Of a DNA stretch of 40,366 nt, positions 15,986-24,646 are shown piece by piece. The notes beneath the pieces were generated by a model that saw only the letters and a program-made list of their open reading frames with translations, made no database searches and was not told the origin of the DNA. Origin of the DNA: Rhodovibrionaceae bacterium. Lineage in GTDB: Bacteria > Pseudomonadota > Alphaproteobacteria > Kiloniellales > DSM-21159. Position 1 is the first letter of the stretch, and each line of letters starts with the position of its first letter. The stretch is from NCBI GenBank assembly GCA_028279885.1, contig JANQMX010000027.1, positions 1 through 40,366 on the forward strand, in the 5' to 3' direction. A program made the position numbers and the translations under genes.

Positions 15986-17181
15986 GCCGCCCCCGCCTTC
16001 TGGCAGACTGCCGTTGCTGCGGACTCCAGATGATGTATGGCCTCGGCCACCTGCTGCTCTTCGATGATCAGCGGCGGCAGCATCCGCAGCACATTCTCCC
16101 CGGCCGTATGGGTCAGCATCCGACTGGCTCGAACGGCATCCACGCAGGCGCCTGCGGGCGGAATACAGCGAAGACCAAGCAGGAGGCCGGCACCCCGAAC
16201 CTCCGAAAAGACTTCGCCTTGCTGCTGGGCCAGCCCCTCCAGCTCGGTCCAGAGCAGGCGACCGATCCGCTCCACCTCTTGCAGAAATCCCGGCTGCACC
16301 AAGACATCGAGAACCGCATTGGCAATGGCCATGGCCAAGGGGTTCCCGCCAAACGTGCTGCCATGCGTGCCAGGTGTCAGGCACCGACCGACTCGTTCGG
16401 TGGCGAGGATCGCCCCGACCGGGAAACCGCCGCCAAGCCCTTTGGCCAGCATCATGATGTCAGGCTCCACCTCCGCCCACTGGTAGGCGAAAAGACGGCC
16501 GGTCCGACCCATGCCGCATTGCACTTCGTCGAATATCAGGGAAGCTTCATTGGCATCGCAAAGTTCGCGCGCCCGGCGTAGATAGCCGAGGTCGAAGGGT
16601 CGGACCCCTCCCTCGCCTTGCACCGGCTCGATCATCACCGCCGCGACATCGTCATCCAGAGCGGCTTCAAGCGCAGCCGAGTCCCCGAACGGTACCTGGC
16701 TGAAACCAGGGGCTCGTGGGCCAAACCCTTCCAGATACTTCTCGTTGGCCGTTGCCGCCAGCGCCGCGATCGATCTGCCGTGAAATGCGCCCTCGATCGT
16801 GACGATGCGGGTCCGATTGGGCTTGCCTTCAGTGTGTTGGGCCTTGCGGGCAAGCTTGATCGCCCCTTCCGCGGCCTCCAGACCGGAGTTGCAGAAGAGC
16901 GCGCGATCCGCGAAGGACAAGGCCGTCAGACGTTCGGCCAGACGCTCCTGTGCGGGAATCCGATAGTTGTTGGTGATGTGCCACAGTTTGTCGGCATGGG
17001 AGCGCAAAGTATCGACCAGATGGGGATGGGCATGCCCGAGAGAGCTGACGGCGATGCCTGAGAAAAAATCGAGATAGCGATGGCCGTCCGAACCGTAGAG
17101 ATAGGCGCCCTCGCCGCGTTCGAAACTAAGGTCGGTTCGCGGGTTGGTCGGCATGAGCATTGGCGGCAGGACTTTAGTCAT
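15982..17181 (-). CDS. Class III PLP aminotransferase, acetylornithine aminotransferase (ArgD)-like
   Basis: A 399-residue fold-type I enzyme. CNSGLEAAEGAIKLARK (substrate/phosphate region), AFHGRS, IFDEVQCGMGRTG (Asp218) and LAKGLGGGFPVGA with the PLP lysine at 247 are intact. It looks like an omega-amino acid transaminase of the ArgD/ornithine group, moving an amino group from a terminal amine to 2-oxoglutarate. In this operon a catabolic role is likelier than arginine synthesis, because its product semialdehyde could feed the overlapping aldehyde dehydrogenase gene (inference). The start ATG at 17181 overlaps the DUF3604 stop, with GGGAGGT inside the preceding coding end. Confidence 0.92.
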   Translation of the reverse strand: MTKVLPPMLMPTNPRTDLSFERGEGAYLYGSDGHRYLDFFSGIAVSSLGHAHPHLVDTLRSHADKLWHITNNYRIPAQERLAERLTALSFADRALFCNSGLEAAEGAIKLARKAQHTEGKPNRTRIVTIEGAFHGRSIAALAATANEKYLEGFGPRAPGFSQVPFGDSAALEAALDDDVAAVMIEPVQGEGGVRPFDLGYLRRARELCDANEASLIFDEVQCGMGRTGRLFAYQWAEVEPDIMMLAKGLGGGFPVGAILATERVGRCLTPGTHGSTFGGNPLAMAIANAVLDVLVQPGFLQEVERIGRLLWTELEGLAQQQGEVFSEVRGAGLLLGLRCIPPAGACVDAVRASRMLTHTAGENVLRMLPPLIIEEQQVAEAIHHLESAATAVCQKAGAA

Positions 17182-19487
17182 CGCGACCTCCCGACCAGGG
17201 TACTCGGGCGCAGGGAAGCGCCACTCCGAAGCGTCATCTTTTGAGTCTTCCTGAAGACGTAGAGCGGACTGGACCAGGCCCGATGCCCGTCTTCCTGCGT
17301 CAGGCAGATGAAAGGTCGCGTGTCGCCATCGTCGCGAACAGAGATCGTCCGCTTGAGCGTCAAGGACCGGCAGACGTTCTCGTCGGGCAAGCGGAACACG
17401 CGGATGCGCTTTTCCAGTCCGCCAGCTTCGAACACGCTGTCCTCATAACCGATCTCCGCAATCGGGAGCTCGAACCGGAGACTGGGCGTCTCGACCTTGA
17501 GAATGCCGTCGGTGCCATGCTCGAGCCAGGCATCGAAGCCGGAGAAGCTTCCTGTCGTAAAAGACGACCAGGCGATATGGCTGTCGCCGATCTGATGAGG
17601 AGGCCTTTCGACATTCCAGAAGTTGATGCTTTCTATCTTCTGAACGCGGTTGCCTGCGAAGGTCGCCGTACCGTCCCACACGGCGTTGCGGCCGCGGCCG
17701 CGTGTCTCCGCCCCTTCCCAAACGACACGGACTCGCCTGCCGAGCTGGTCAACGCGGTAAGGACGCACGACGTCCAGAACGTCCAAGCCATCGCGGATCT
17801 CGACCCGTTCTATCGGTGCCGTGGCAAGGATCTCGACGGTGAGGTCGAAGGCGTCATCACCGACGGAGACGATGTCGCCCATCATTGCTGTGGTGGCTGT
17901 CTCGTAGGACGAGGGCCCGCTGCCCGGGTTCGTGTGGAAGATCGTCGCCGGCTCCGAGAAGGCGGCCGAGACGTCGAGCCAGATCCGCGCACCTGTCGTC
18001 GCATAGTGGTGCCGGCGCCGGAAGCTCTCGAACAGGGCGTCGCGCGTGAGTTCGCGCATCAGGTGGCAGGTGTAGCCACCGAACGCACCGAACTTCGAGG
18101 CACCGGGGTAGCTGGAACCCGGGCGCCCCTTGTGCCCGTCGCTCGCCGCGACAATGCCGATCCGGTAGTTGGCTTCCAGGGCATCCCTGACGATCCATTC
18201 GAACGTGCCCCAGCAGGAATGGATCTCGACCGATGGCTCGGTCTGGCTGTCGTGGGCATACTTCACGTCCGCATAGCGGCCGCCGCAATGGGCGGTGACG
18301 ATGGCGTCCTCACGGCGCAGCGCGTCGAAAAGGTCGACCGCGGTGTGGCAATCCGGGTTCTCAGGGATCAGATCGTCGACCAGGGCTCGGGAAGAGCGGT
18401 AGATGGGTCGCCCTTCATTTCTGTACCAAACATTGTGATCGCCCCCCACGCCGGTGTTGCCGGACCACTCATATCCGGGGAGAGTCACGAAATGGCCAGG
18501 CCGGTTGAACTCGGCCGTCAGCGCGTTGAGCTCGCTCCAGAACGCATCGGTGATCTGGAAATCGTTGCCCTGATGGGCACAGATATCGAGGAAGGCGCGG
18601 TCTCGTGCAAAGCTGAAATAATCCCGGGCGGAGTTCGTGCCGATCGTTTCCTCGCTTTGACCGTGAAGATCGCTCCAGTATCGATTGAGCCCGCCGTTCT
18701 CGGAAATCCGCAGCGGATTGCTGCGCGCGACCACGACCTCCCCAGTCGGATCGATCAGATCGATGGAGAGATCGCCGGGCTGGGAAACGCTGAGCCCTTC
18801 GATGACCTGCGTGAACCCCCCTGATCTGAAGTCGACGAAGTCGGGAAGCCCAACCACAGGCATCGTGGGGCGCAAGCCAAGACGCCCATCGGCCCGGTCC
18901 GTCGGGTTGCCCCACTTGTCCTCGGCCTTCAAGCAGAGGCGGAAGGCATCGCCAGGCCTGCATTGGCTGGGCAAAACAGCTTTCCATCGGACCGGCGGGC
19001 CGGATACGAGAGAAATCGCCGGTGAAGCCCCAAGAGGCGTGAAGCGGCCGGTTGCGATAGGGTCCGCGAGGACGCGGAATTCAAACCGTTGCTCGCAGAA
19101 CGTCTGCAGGCGCAGCCCCTCGCTGCCCTGCCGGCGGTCTCCGAGCCGTATAGTGATTTGATCGCCTTCGCGCAGGAACTGCTTGGTGCGGACGATGAGC
19201 GCTTTGTACCAAGGCCGGACGTAGCCGCGCGGATCGTAACGAACATCGAGTTGCGCGTTGTTGCTGGCCTCCGCCGTGACGAAGCCGAGGCCCTTGGGGT
19301 CGTGGGTCTGCAAGACGGTCTGATCGTTCGCCGAGCGGAAGGCGATCAAGATCATGCCGAGATCATCGAGCCCGAACTTCCCGCAAGTATAGACGAGCGT
19401 AAAGGACGCGACGGACCCGGCCTCGAACTCACCAATTGGGGTCAGGTCGGCGGAGCCCATTAACTCGGTCCTATGCTTGGCCTCCAC
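17178..19487 (-). CDS. DUF3604 family protein (PHP-like predicted metal-dependent hydrolase)
   Basis: About 769 residues. The centre carries PHP-like metal motifs: RYWSDLHGQSEE (about 269-280), TAHCGGR (His400) and ASDGH (Asp450-His452). Beta-rich N- and C-terminal regions flank them. The family is uncharacterised, and hydrolysis of a phosphoester or amide by a metal site is only inferred. No signal peptide is seen. Start choice: GTG at 19487 has GGGGAGG at 19492-19498, four bases away; ATG at 19460 (MGSADLTP) matches where I recall family homology beginning; TTG at 19520 lacks a ribosome site. It is the first gene of the long minus-strand unit and lies opposite a divergent LysR gene. Confidence 0.75.
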   Translation of the reverse strand: MEAKHRTELMGSADLTPIGEFEAGSVASFTLVYTCGKFGLDDLGMILIAFRSANDQTVLQTHDPKGLGFVTAEASNNAQLDVRYDPRGYVRPWYKALIVRTKQFLREGDQITIRLGDRRQGSEGLRLQTFCEQRFEFRVLADPIATGRFTPLGASPAISLVSGPPVRWKAVLPSQCRPGDAFRLCLKAEDKWGNPTDRADGRLGLRPTMPVVGLPDFVDFRSGGFTQVIEGLSVSQPGDLSIDLIDPTGEVVVARSNPLRISENGGLNRYWSDLHGQSEETIGTNSARDYFSFARDRAFLDICAHQGNDFQITDAFWSELNALTAEFNRPGHFVTLPGYEWSGNTGVGGDHNVWYRNEGRPIYRSSRALVDDLIPENPDCHTAVDLFDALRREDAIVTAHCGGRYADVKYAHDSQTEPSVEIHSCWGTFEWIVRDALEANYRIGIVAASDGHKGRPGSSYPGASKFGAFGGYTCHLMRELTRDALFESFRRRHHYATTGARIWLDVSAAFSEPATIFHTNPGSGPSSYETATTAMMGDIVSVGDDAFDLTVEILATAPIERVEIRDGLDVLDVVRPYRVDQLGRRVRVVWEGAETRGRGRNAVWDGTATFAGNRVQKIESINFWNVERPPHQIGDSHIAWSSFTTGSFSGFDAWLEHGTDGILKVETPSLRFELPIAEIGYEDSVFEAGGLEKRIRVFRLPDENVCRSLTLKRTISVRDDGDTRPFICLTQEDGHRAWSSPLYVFRKTQKMTLRSGASLRPSTLVGRSR

Positions 19488-19558
19488 CTCGCCTCCCCGC
19501 CGTTTATTGGTTCGTTGCAAACAGACGGCATTTTAGCTTGATGATGATCGTTCCCAAA

Positions 19559-19585
19559 ATGCATAATTCTTCTGAAATTATACAT
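19559..19585. promoter_or_regulatory. Probable LysR operator in divergent promoter region
   Basis: A near-perfect dyad, ATGCATAATT (19559-19568) and AATTATACAT (19576-19585) with a 7-bp spacer, pairs at 9 of 10 positions. It lies in the AT-rich stretch between the divergent DUF3604 operon and the LysR gene at 19605. Position, size and AT-rich arms are as expected for a LysR recognition site that both represses its own gene and activates the divergent operon. Confidence 0.55.
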
Positions 19586-19604
19586 TCTACATATATATAA
19601 TTTT

Positions 19605-20513
19605 ATGGATATCAAAGACTTGAATGCGTTCCGCGTGGTCGTCGAGGCGGGCACCGTCACGCGCGCCGCGCTCCAGTTGCGCCGCACGCAGCCTGCGGTG
19701 AGCCGTATCGTGTCGCGTCTAGAGGATGAACTCGGCTTCAAGTTGTTCGAGAGAACGCAGAAGCGGTTCAGCCTGACGGCGGAAGGCGACGCCTTCTTCA
19801 GGGAAACGGACCGTCTGCTTGCCAGCTTCGACGAGATTCTCGAAGCGGCCCGGGACATCCGGGAAGGCAGGCTTTCGCGAGTCCGCATCGTCTCGATGCC
19901 GGCGCTTGCCCATGGTCTGCTGCCCGATGCCCTCGCGGCGTTCCAAAAGTCGCATCCGCGCATATCCGTTTCCGTCGACGTTCGTCGACGTGCCGAGGTC
20001 ACCCGTTGGGTGGCCGGGCGCCAATTCGATATCGGCATTGCAAGCCTTCCAGTCGACTACCCCGGCGTATCGACGCGCCGGATCGTAAAGGCGCGTGCGC
20101 TGGCGGCGCTGCCGAAGGAGCATGCCCTGGCACGCGCAAAGACCGTCGCTCTATCGGACCTCGCATCCGAGCCGCTCGTTGGCCTGGGCGCCGATGCGAT
20201 GATCCAAACGCGCATCAACAGGCTCTTTGCACGGCTTGGCCTGACGCCGTCCCTGGCGATCGACACCTCCTCCCTGCTGGCCGTGTGTCACTTCGTTGCA
20301 AGCGGCCTCGGATGCGGCATCGTCGATCCCTTCACGGCTCATGCCGTCGGACGATCCGACGTAGCTTTCCGTCCCTTGGAGCCACATCTGGAGTTCGAGT
20401 ACGGACTGCTGTTCGAGAAGGACTTCCCGCAATCCGCGCAGATTACCGCGCTTTGCGACGAAATCGTCGCCGCTGCACCGGAAATCATGCGGCACGTCTA
20501 TTCGCTCGCTTAG
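19605..20513 (+). CDS. LysR-family transcriptional regulator (opine-type OccR/NocR-like), regulator 1
   Basis: A 302-residue LysR protein. The N-terminal winged helix-turn-helix covers about residues 1-60, with VTRAALQLRRTQPAVSRIVS as recognition region, and a periplasmic-binding-like ligand domain follows. The segment RIVSMPALAHGLLPDALAAF resembles the ligand-domain start of opine regulators such as OccR and NocR. It diverges from the DUF3604-to-CapA unit, with a dyad in between, so it is the likely activator of that unit (inference). No ribosome site precedes the ATG, which follows an AT-rich run, so the mRNA may be leaderless or weakly translated. It is clearly related to the LysR protein at 39220. 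Confidence 0.92.
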   Translation: MDIKDLNAFRVVVEAGTVTRAALQLRRTQPAVSRIVSRLEDELGFKLFERTQKRFSLTAEGDAFFRETDRLLASFDEILEAARDIREGRLSRVRIVSMPALAHGLLPDALAAFQKSHPRISVSVDVRRRAEVTRWVAGRQFDIGIASLPVDYPGVSTRRIVKARALAALPKEHALARAKTVALSDLASEPLVGLGADAMIQTRINRLFARLGLTPSLAIDTSSLLAVCHFVASGLGCGIVDPFTAHAVGRSDVAFRPLEPHLEFEYGLLFEKDFPQSAQITALCDEIVAAAPEIMRHVYSLA

Positions 20514-20587
20514 TACTGCCCCACCGCTGCCGGTTTGGCCGTGGTGGATAGGATTGCTCCTCTCCCGCCGCCCCAAGCACCCGCTGG

Positions 20588-21433
20588 TCACTTCACCGCG
20601 CCGAGGCTCAGCCCGTCGACGAACCAGCGTTGGGCAAAGAGGAACGCAACGACGAGGGGAGCGACGATCAGCGTCGCGCCGGCCATGAGCGGCCCGTAGT
20701 CGGAGCCCGCCTCCTCGTTCTTGAAGGCCATGACGCCAAGCGGAGGCGGCATCAGCTCCTCGGAGCGCACCGCGATGAGCGGCCAGAACAGATCGTTCCA
20801 ATGCGCCACGACGGAGAAGATGGCGAAGGCAACCACCGCCGGCCAAGCGATCGGCACCATCACCCGCCAGACGATGCTCGCCTCGGACAGGCCATCGAGG
20901 CGTGCCGCATGCACCAGGTCGTCCGGTATGGCCTTGAAGAACTGGCGGAACAGGAAGATTCCGAAGGGCGAGACGATGAAAGGGAAGATCAGGGCCGCAT
21001 AGGTATCGAGAATGCCGATCTGATAGGCCAGGATGAACAGAGGCAATGCCAAGACCTGATGAGGAATGAGCAGGCCCACGAGCACGAGGGCGAAGAGGAC
21101 CTCGCGGCCTCTGAAGCGCAGCTTGGCCAGCGCATAGGCCGCCGGTGCGCAGACCAGGATCTGCAAGATCAGGATAGCCCCGCAGACGATCACGCCGTTC
21201 ATCATGAAGCGCGGCAAGGGCTGGGCGGTGAGCGCCGCGGTGTAGTTCTCGAGAGCATGCCATTGGTCCGGCAGCACCGAGAAGCTGGCCTGGAAGATCT
21301 CGCCGGGCGACTTCAGCGAGAGACTGACCATCCAGACGAAGGGCAGGAGCACAAGGACCGAGGTCGCGAGAAGGACGGTGTGGCGCAAAGCGGCGCCGGA
21401 CCAGGAAAAGGCGCGACGTCCGGGCGGTTTCAT
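20588..21433 (-). CDS. Carbohydrate-type ABC transporter permease, MalG/UgpE family
   Basis: A 281-residue permease with six predicted membrane helices (first at about 18-40, last near 257-275). The EAA loop HAARLDGLSEASIVWRVMVP is typical of the MalG side. The conserved SLKSPGEIF after helix 1 and the end WFVDGLSLGAVK (family form QRYFVxGLTxGAVK) confirm the family. Its start overlaps the MalF/UgpA-type permease stop (ATGA). It is the last gene of the unit that starts at the phosphoesterase at 24443, and it converges with the LysR gene. Confidence 0.93.
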   Translation of the reverse strand: MKPPGRRAFSWSGAALRHTVLLATSVLVLLPFVWMVSLSLKSPGEIFQASFSVLPDQWHALENYTAALTAQPLPRFMMNGVIVCGAILILQILVCAPAAYALAKLRFRGREVLFALVLVGLLIPHQVLALPLFILAYQIGILDTYAALIFPFIVSPFGIFLFRQFFKAIPDDLVHAARLDGLSEASIVWRVMVPIAWPAVVAFAIFSVVAHWNDLFWPLIAVRSEELMPPPLGVMAFKNEEAGSDYGPLMAGATLIVAPLVVAFLFAQRWFVDGLSLGAVK

Positions 21434-22380
21434 GAATAATGCACCCGGCGGTCCAGGATCCGGGCCTGGAGCAAAGTCAGCGCGACCACGATGAACAGGA
21501 ACACGACCGTCACCGCTGCCCCGTAGCCGGTGCGCAGAAACTCGAAGCTCTCGACATAGAGCGTATGCAGCAGCACTTCGCTCGCCTTGGCGGGCCCACC
21601 CTGGGTCAGGATCTTGACGGTGTCGAAGACCTCGAAGGCCCTGAGCGCCGTGACGATCACGACGAACATCATGACCGGGCCGAGCATAGGCAGCGTCACT
21701 ACGCGCAGGCGGTCGAGCGTTGCATCGGCCCCGTCGACCTCGGCGGCATCGTAGAGGTCCACTGGAATCGCCTTGAGGCCGGCCAGGAACAGCACCATGG
21801 CGAAGCCCAGCCCCTGCCAGATGCCAATCACCGCGAGCACGGGCAAGACCGTGTTCTCGTCGCGCAGCCAGTTGGGCGTAGGCAGGCCGAGGGACGCGAG
21901 CGTCTGATTAACGATGCCGATGGTCGGATGGAGCAGCGCCTCCCAGGCAATCGCCATGGCGGCCAGCGTCGCCATGTAGGGCAGGAAGTGGATGGCCCGG
22001 TAGAAAGCCCGCAAGCGCGGCCCGCTTTCGATCAGCAGGGCAATCAGCAGGCCCAGACCGACCGTCGCCGGCACCACAATGCAGACATAAAGCACAGTGT
22101 TCACAAGAGACCTGCGGAAGACGGGATCGGCGAACAACTCGGCGAAATTCTTCAGGCCGACGAAGGACAGACTCCGCGCCCCGAACTGCCAGTCGGTGAC
22201 GGCGATCACGAACACGGCGAGCACCGGCAAGAGAAACAGCGCGAGCAAGAGCAGGACTGCGGGACCGGCCAGCAGGCCGGCAGCCAGCGCCTCGGCGAGG
22301 GCCTGCTTTCTCGCCTGCGCACCTCCGGAGGGACACGGCGCGGTTTCACTCCGGCGCCAGGATGCGAAGTCGACGGCCAT
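21430..22380 (-). CDS. Carbohydrate-type ABC transporter permease, MalF/UgpA family
   Basis: A 316-residue permease. A cytoplasmic N-terminal stretch (about 30 residues) is followed by helix 1 (about 33-60), the family segment FVGLKNFAELFADPVFRRSL, RAIHFLPYM, and the EAA loop EVDGADATLDRLRVVTLPML. Near the C-terminus ILTQGGPAKASEVLLHTLYV is characteristic of sugar and glycerol-phosphate importers. It begins three bases after the ATPase stop. Two binding-protein genes elsewhere in this region (27549-28817, 30061-31323) lack other permeases nearby, so this pair probably serves both. Confidence 0.93.
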   Translation of the reverse strand: MAVDFASWRRSETAPCPSGGAQARKQALAEALAAGLLAGPAVLLLLALFLLPVLAVFVIAVTDWQFGARSLSFVGLKNFAELFADPVFRRSLVNTVLYVCIVVPATVGLGLLIALLIESGPRLRAFYRAIHFLPYMATLAAMAIAWEALLHPTIGIVNQTLASLGLPTPNWLRDENTVLPVLAVIGIWQGLGFAMVLFLAGLKAIPVDLYDAAEVDGADATLDRLRVVTLPMLGPVMMFVVIVTALRAFEVFDTVKILTQGGPAKASEVLLHTLYVESFEFLRTGYGAAVTVVFLFIVVALTLLQARILDRRVHYS

Positions 22381-22383
22381 GCC

Positions 22384-23559
22384 TCAGGCCGGCTCGCGCA
22401 GCGGCAAAGGCATGATGCGCCTAGCCTGTGCCGGCCGCAGCCGGCGGCCGTCCGGCGCGAACAGAAGCACATGATCGAGGCGCGGCCGCAGGTGCAGCGT
22501 GCCGCCATTGGCCGGTCCCGCGTCGTCCTCGGCCGGCAGCCGTGCGATGAGTGGCGCTTGCTGGCCTGGCACATCGACGTGCGCATAGAGATCCGAGCCC
22601 AGGTGCTCGAGCAGGCGGACGGCCCCTGTGATGACGCCGGGCCCAGCCCGTTCCGCCGCGCCGAAGGCCTCGGGGCGTAGGCCCAGGGTGACGGCCTTGC
22701 CGCGGCCGAGGCCGGTATCGAGGTGGAAGGTCGTGCCCGCGACATCGACGGCCCCGGCTTCGCGCACCCGGCCCTCGATGAGGTTGATCTTCGGAGAGCC
22801 GACGAACTCGGCGACGCGCCGGTCCTCCGGGTCGGCGTAGATATCCCGGGGCCGGGCGACCTGAAGCAGCTCGCCCTCAAGCATGACCGCGACCCGGTCC
22901 GAGAGCGTCATGGCTTCGGCCTGGTCATGGGTCACGTAGACGAAGGTCACGCCCAGGCGGCGGTGCAGGTCCTTGATCTCGGCGCGCATCGCGACGCGCA
23001 GCTTGGCATCCAGGTTGGACAAGGGCTCGTCCATCAGGAACACCTCCGGCTGGCGCACCATGGCGCGCCCGACCGCGACCCGCTGGCGCTGGCCGCCGGA
23101 GAGCTGGCCGGGCTTGCGCTCGAGCAGGTGATCGATCTCGAGCGCGGCGGCGGTCTGGGCCACGTCCCGCGCGATCGTGCCCGCAAGAGCTCTTGTCCCC
23201 GGCAGGACGCGGCCCAGCAGCGGCAGGCGCTGCAGCTTCGACAGGCGGCGCATCCTGAGCGGCAGCGCCAAGTTTTGCCCGACGGTCATGTGGGGATAGA
23301 GGGCATAGGACTGGAACACCATGGCCACGTCCCGCTGCTTCGGGCGCAAGGCGTCCACGGGGCGACCACCGATCGAAACAGTGCCGACGTCTTGCGTCTC
23401 CAGTCCCGCGACGATGCGCAGCAGCGTGCTCTTCCCGCAACCCGACGGCCCGAGCAGGGTCAGGAACTCGCCCTCGGCGATGTCCAGCGACACGCCGCGC
23501 AGAACCGGAGTCGGGCCGAAGCTCTTCGTGATATCGCGCAGGACGACGCCGAAAGTCAT
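22384..23559 (-). CDS. Carbohydrate-type ABC transporter ATPase, UgpC/MalK family
   Basis: A 391-residue ATPase with Walker A GPSGCGKST (37-45), Q-loop FQSYALYPHMTV, signature LSGGQ (153-157), Walker B VFLMDEP (173-179), SNLDAKLR, and YVTHDQAEAMTLSDR. The C-terminal TOBE-type regulatory domain follows (KINLIEGRV, LGLRPEAF). An insertion of about 20 residues (LSKLQRLPLLGRVLPGTRAL, around 106-125) lengthens the helical subdomain compared with ordinary MalK. Start at 23559 overlaps the phosphoesterase stop (ATGA); the open frame further upstream lies over that gene. It energises the two permeases encoded directly downstream. Confidence 0.94.
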   Translation of the reverse strand: MTFGVVLRDITKSFGPTPVLRGVSLDIAEGEFLTLLGPSGCGKSTLLRIVAGLETQDVGTVSIGGRPVDALRPKQRDVAMVFQSYALYPHMTVGQNLALPLRMRRLSKLQRLPLLGRVLPGTRALAGTIARDVAQTAAALEIDHLLERKPGQLSGGQRQRVAVGRAMVRQPEVFLMDEPLSNLDAKLRVAMRAEIKDLHRRLGVTFVYVTHDQAEAMTLSDRVAVMLEGELLQVARPRDIYADPEDRRVAEFVGSPKINLIEGRVREAGAVDVAGTTFHLDTGLGRGKAVTLGLRPEAFGAAERAGPGVITGAVRLLEHLGSDLYAHVDVPGQQAPLIARLPAEDDAGPANGGTLHLRPRLDHVLLFAPDGRRLRPAQARRIMPLPLREPA

Positions 23560-24443
23560 GGCGTCACGCCGCCTTCCCACAGGGCCCGCATGCGCGCGTC
23601 GAAGGCCTCGCGCGGCAGCGGACTGCGCCATTGGGCGCCCTCGGCCGGCGCCGGAGCCGACCAAGACATGGGCTCCCGCCCGAACACCTTGAGGGACATC
23701 CCGCCGTCGCCCGCGAGCTCCAAAAGAGCCCAGGTCCCCGACGGCGGCGCAGCTTCGGCCGCCAGAAAGGTATCGCTCAGCGAAGCGAGCGTCCGGTGGT
23801 GGATGCCATTGATCGTGCTGCCGGCATTCCAATGCACATGGCCGGCCATCACGAGCGCGACCTTGCCGCTCGCCTCAAGCAGGCGCCGCGCCTCCGCGGC
23901 ATTGGCGTAGTGGGCCAGATCGGGCCGGTTCTCGAAATAGAGATTACCCACCATCGAATGGGCATCGATCGGGGCGTGCAGGAACAGGACCGCCGGATAG
24001 GCGGCGGCCGCAAGCGCGTCGTACAGCCACGACAGGTCGGACTCCGTCAGGCGCGGGCCGCTATCGAGCGAGAGAGAGCAGCTTGGCCGCCAGAAGATGA
24101 GTGTCCAGCCCCCGAGGCTTCGCACCTCCGAGACGGCGGCGCAGCCGAGCGCAGCCGCAACGGCTTCGGCCTCCAGGAATTTGTACTCGTTGTTGCCGAA
24201 CAGGGGGACGGCCGGCGCGATGCAGCGGCCGAGCGACTGTCCCACCTGCGCGAGCCAGTGCCGATCGTGCTCGGGGCTTGTCGCATTGACGTTGTCCCCC
24301 AGGGTCACGAGGAGGTCGACCTTGCGGGCATTGGCCTCTTGGACAACATGGTCGAGCAGCGTGATTGACTGTCCGCTCCTGACGTTCGAGCGCTCGACAC
24401 CGGCATGGATGTCGGTGACCAGGGCGAGTCTTACGGTCTCCAT
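23556..24443 (-). CDS. Calcineurin-like metallophosphoesterase 1 (Icc-type) in transporter operon
   Basis: A 295-residue cytoplasmic phosphoesterase. Metal motifs in order: DIH (Asp11, His13), GDN (Asp50), GNNE (83-86), LHAP (His156) and GHVH (201-204). The third motif normally reads GNH(D/E); here Asn85 replaces the histidine that usually assists phosphate hydrolysis. All metal ligands remain. The start at 24443 has AAGGGA seven bases upstream. As first gene of the transporter unit behind a paired operator, it probably acts on an imported phosphodiester or phosphomonoester (inference). It resembles, but only distantly, the second phosphoesterase at 29044. Confidence 0.85.
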   Translation of the reverse strand: METVRLALVTDIHAGVERSNVRSGQSITLLDHVVQEANARKVDLLVTLGDNVNATSPEHDRHWLAQVGQSLGRCIAPAVPLFGNNEYKFLEAEAVAAALGCAAVSEVRSLGGWTLIFWRPSCSLSLDSGPRLTESDLSWLYDALAAAAYPAVLFLHAPIDAHSMVGNLYFENRPDLAHYANAAEARRLLEASGKVALVMAGHVHWNAGSTINGIHHRTLASLSDTFLAAEAAPPSGTWALLELAGDGGMSLKVFGREPMSWSAPAPAEGAQWRSPLPREAFDARMRALWEGGVTP

Positions 24444-24578
24444 TCACGATCCCTTCGGATGGCCCATGCCGCGGATGCGCGGCCAAGGCGAGCGTGCGAT
24501 GCCGTTTGCCAGCGACGTGCCCGCACAAGTTCGACCCGCGGCGAAGTGAGCCTACGCCGCCGACAGAGCCTCACTACC

Positions 24579-24623
24579 AGAACAATGTTTCAGATTAACG
24601 ACATTTATTTGGAATCTTGTTCC
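24579..24623 (-). promoter_or_regulatory. Paired operator P1 (predicted RpiR sites) of the phosphoesterase-transporter unit
   Basis: Two 13-bp inverted repeats: AGAACAATGTTTC (24579-24591) and GGAATCTTGTTCC (24611-24623). Centres are 32 bp apart, separated by an AT-rich 19-bp spacer. The pair lies about 135 bp upstream of the phosphoesterase 1 start and just beyond the 3' end of the RpiR gene. The same arrangement recurs at P2 and P3. Confidence 0.7.
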
Positions 24624-24646
24624 ATATTTCGCACTGCGAGACGGGC

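Noticed and set aside
17241-18824. 527-codon open frame on the plus strand opposite the DUF3604 gene
   Set aside because: It is the complement of a real gene in GC-rich DNA; the translation shows no family features, and the opposite frame carries clear metal motifs.
20521-20547. Imperfect hairpin CCACC...GGTGG between the convergent LysR and permease genes
   Set aside because: Only the outer five base pairs and a short inner part match and no T-run follows, so a terminator cannot be supported.
21439-23910. Two long plus-strand open frames (413 and 395 codons) opposite the permease, ATPase and phosphoesterase genes
   Set aside because: They are antisense shadows rich in His, Arg, Gln and Glu with no domain pattern.
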